Source: Candidatus Altimarinota bacterium (GTDB lineage Bacteria; Patescibacteriota; Gracilibacteria; BD1-5; UBA6164). From it: a stretch of 40,078 nt of DNA. Positions 39,597 to 40,078 of the stretch are shown here, in pieces; position 1 is the first letter of the stretch; each line of letters begins with the position of its first letter. The notes under the pieces are model-generated. The model was not told where the DNA came from. It was given only the letters and a program-made list of their open reading frames with translations, and made no database searches. A program made the translations under genes and the position numbers. The DNA is taken from assembly GCA_022565555.1 (NCBI GenBank), contig JAIUMN010000005.1:1-40078 (forward strand). Reading direction: 5' to 3'.

Positions 39597-40078
39597 AGAA
39601 TTTTTTCCAAAATATCAACAAGTGCTCTTTTGTTGTGTTTATAAAATGTTTTTTCGTCTATAAGTGAGGTTTCATATACCTTGATCTTCCTTCTTTCAAG
39701 CTCATCTCTTTCTCCTTTCGAAAGATAGAGATAATCTCCTCCTTTTACCGAAATATTGCCTTGGAAACTTTGTTTTTGCTCTATTGTAAGTTTAAGCTTT
39801 CTATTATTACAGATAAATATATTTATTTTTTTACCAAGAAATCTCTCGATTTTATAGATAATATCAAGATGAGTGAGCCCTTGAGTCTCACCTCACTTAT
39901 TAGTCGAATTTCAGATATAGATAATTTTTGCATCTGACTTATGTATTACTTCTTTTACACCTCCAATAACAAAGTTTGAGATAATTGATGTAAAAAGGTC
40001 ACCAGGTGTAATAATAATATAATCAGCTTTTCTTAGTGCCTTAAATACATTTTTATGCTGATATGCATGCTTTGAGTC
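39593..40078 (-). CDS. YvcK/CofD-like protein, C-terminal part (5' end outside window)
   Basis: The last 161 codons of a gene entering from the right edge. ADYIIITPGDLFTSIISNFV followed by IGGVKEVI and IYIGNSTNKGGETQGLTHLD match the CofD/YvcK family (the PGSLyTSi.PnLLv.G and NlmTqpGET motifs). YvcK (GlmR) binds UDP-sugars and tunes peptidoglycan precursor supply; the related CofD makes F420, which is unlikely here without partner genes. The tail has a basic helix (LERRKIKVYETSLID). Confidence 0.85.

Overview
The window reads as a chromosomal piece of a Patescibacteria/CPR bacterium of the Gracilibacteria (BD1-5/GN02) or Absconditabacteria (SR1) type that uses genetic code 25, in which UGA is glycine and only TAA and TAG stop translation. 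In the standard code almost every gene breaks into short pieces. With TGA read as Gly they become full-length proteins, and TGA falls on invariant glycines: the Walker A of an ABC exporter (2722-2724), the GNSGG serine box of an HtrA protease (29684-29698), the SGGIDS loop of NadE (23432-23434) and the LTGC lipobox of a lipoprotein (37587-37589). Trp uses TGG. Base composition is AT-rich throughout except for one GC-rich patch near 20.05-20.36 kb. All coordinates below assume TGA=Gly.

Layout. 1-5389 (minus): a partial envelope protein, a phospholipase D-like enzyme, an ABC exporter, DnaJ and a small unknown protein. 5446-9255 (plus): a PriA fragment lacking its N-terminal half, DNA clamp dnaN, and a DUF2157 / GDYXXLXY membrane pair. 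9252-19965 (minus): an acetolactate-synthase-type enzyme, a CcdA-thioredoxin fusion, a thioredoxin lipoprotein, a response regulator and histidine kinase, glutamate dehydrogenase, two tandem TVP38/DedA-like proteins and RNase R. 20046-21055: an unusual intergenic zone holding a GC-rich small gene or RNA with a folded leader, nested inverted repeats, a 46-residue protein and regulatory repeats. 21056-27050 (plus): a complete Preiss-Handler NAD(P) salvage cluster (pncA, pncB, nadE, nadK, nadD, a Nudix hydrolase, nrtR) with four GT-N7-AC boxes that look like NrtR operators. 27089-30145: a small membrane protein, tRNA-Leu(CAA), a small unknown protein, radA and an HtrA protease. 30201-32750 (minus): DUF212 protein, greA, an unknown, nusG and secE. 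32902-37442: a LemA-like protein, two type IV pilin-like proteins (one with a fibrinogen-like domain), an LPDTG-anchored surface protein and a lipid-linked sugar flippase. 37521-40078: a TPR lipoprotein, an unknown, and the C-terminal part of a YvcK/CofD-like protein.

How the genes work together. The NAD cluster covers every step from nicotinamide to NADP with no de novo genes, as expected for a host-dependent cell that imports the vitamin, and its own regulator closes the operon. The kinase/regulator pair lies beside two membrane thiol-disulfide proteins, which suggests envelope redox control, though terminators separate those units. The pilin/adhesin, LPDTG and flippase group is a plausible host-attachment and surface module. 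Genes are tightly packed: three convergent pairs end in interlocked 4-base stop signals, and two other junctions use 58-63 bp near-perfect palindromes.
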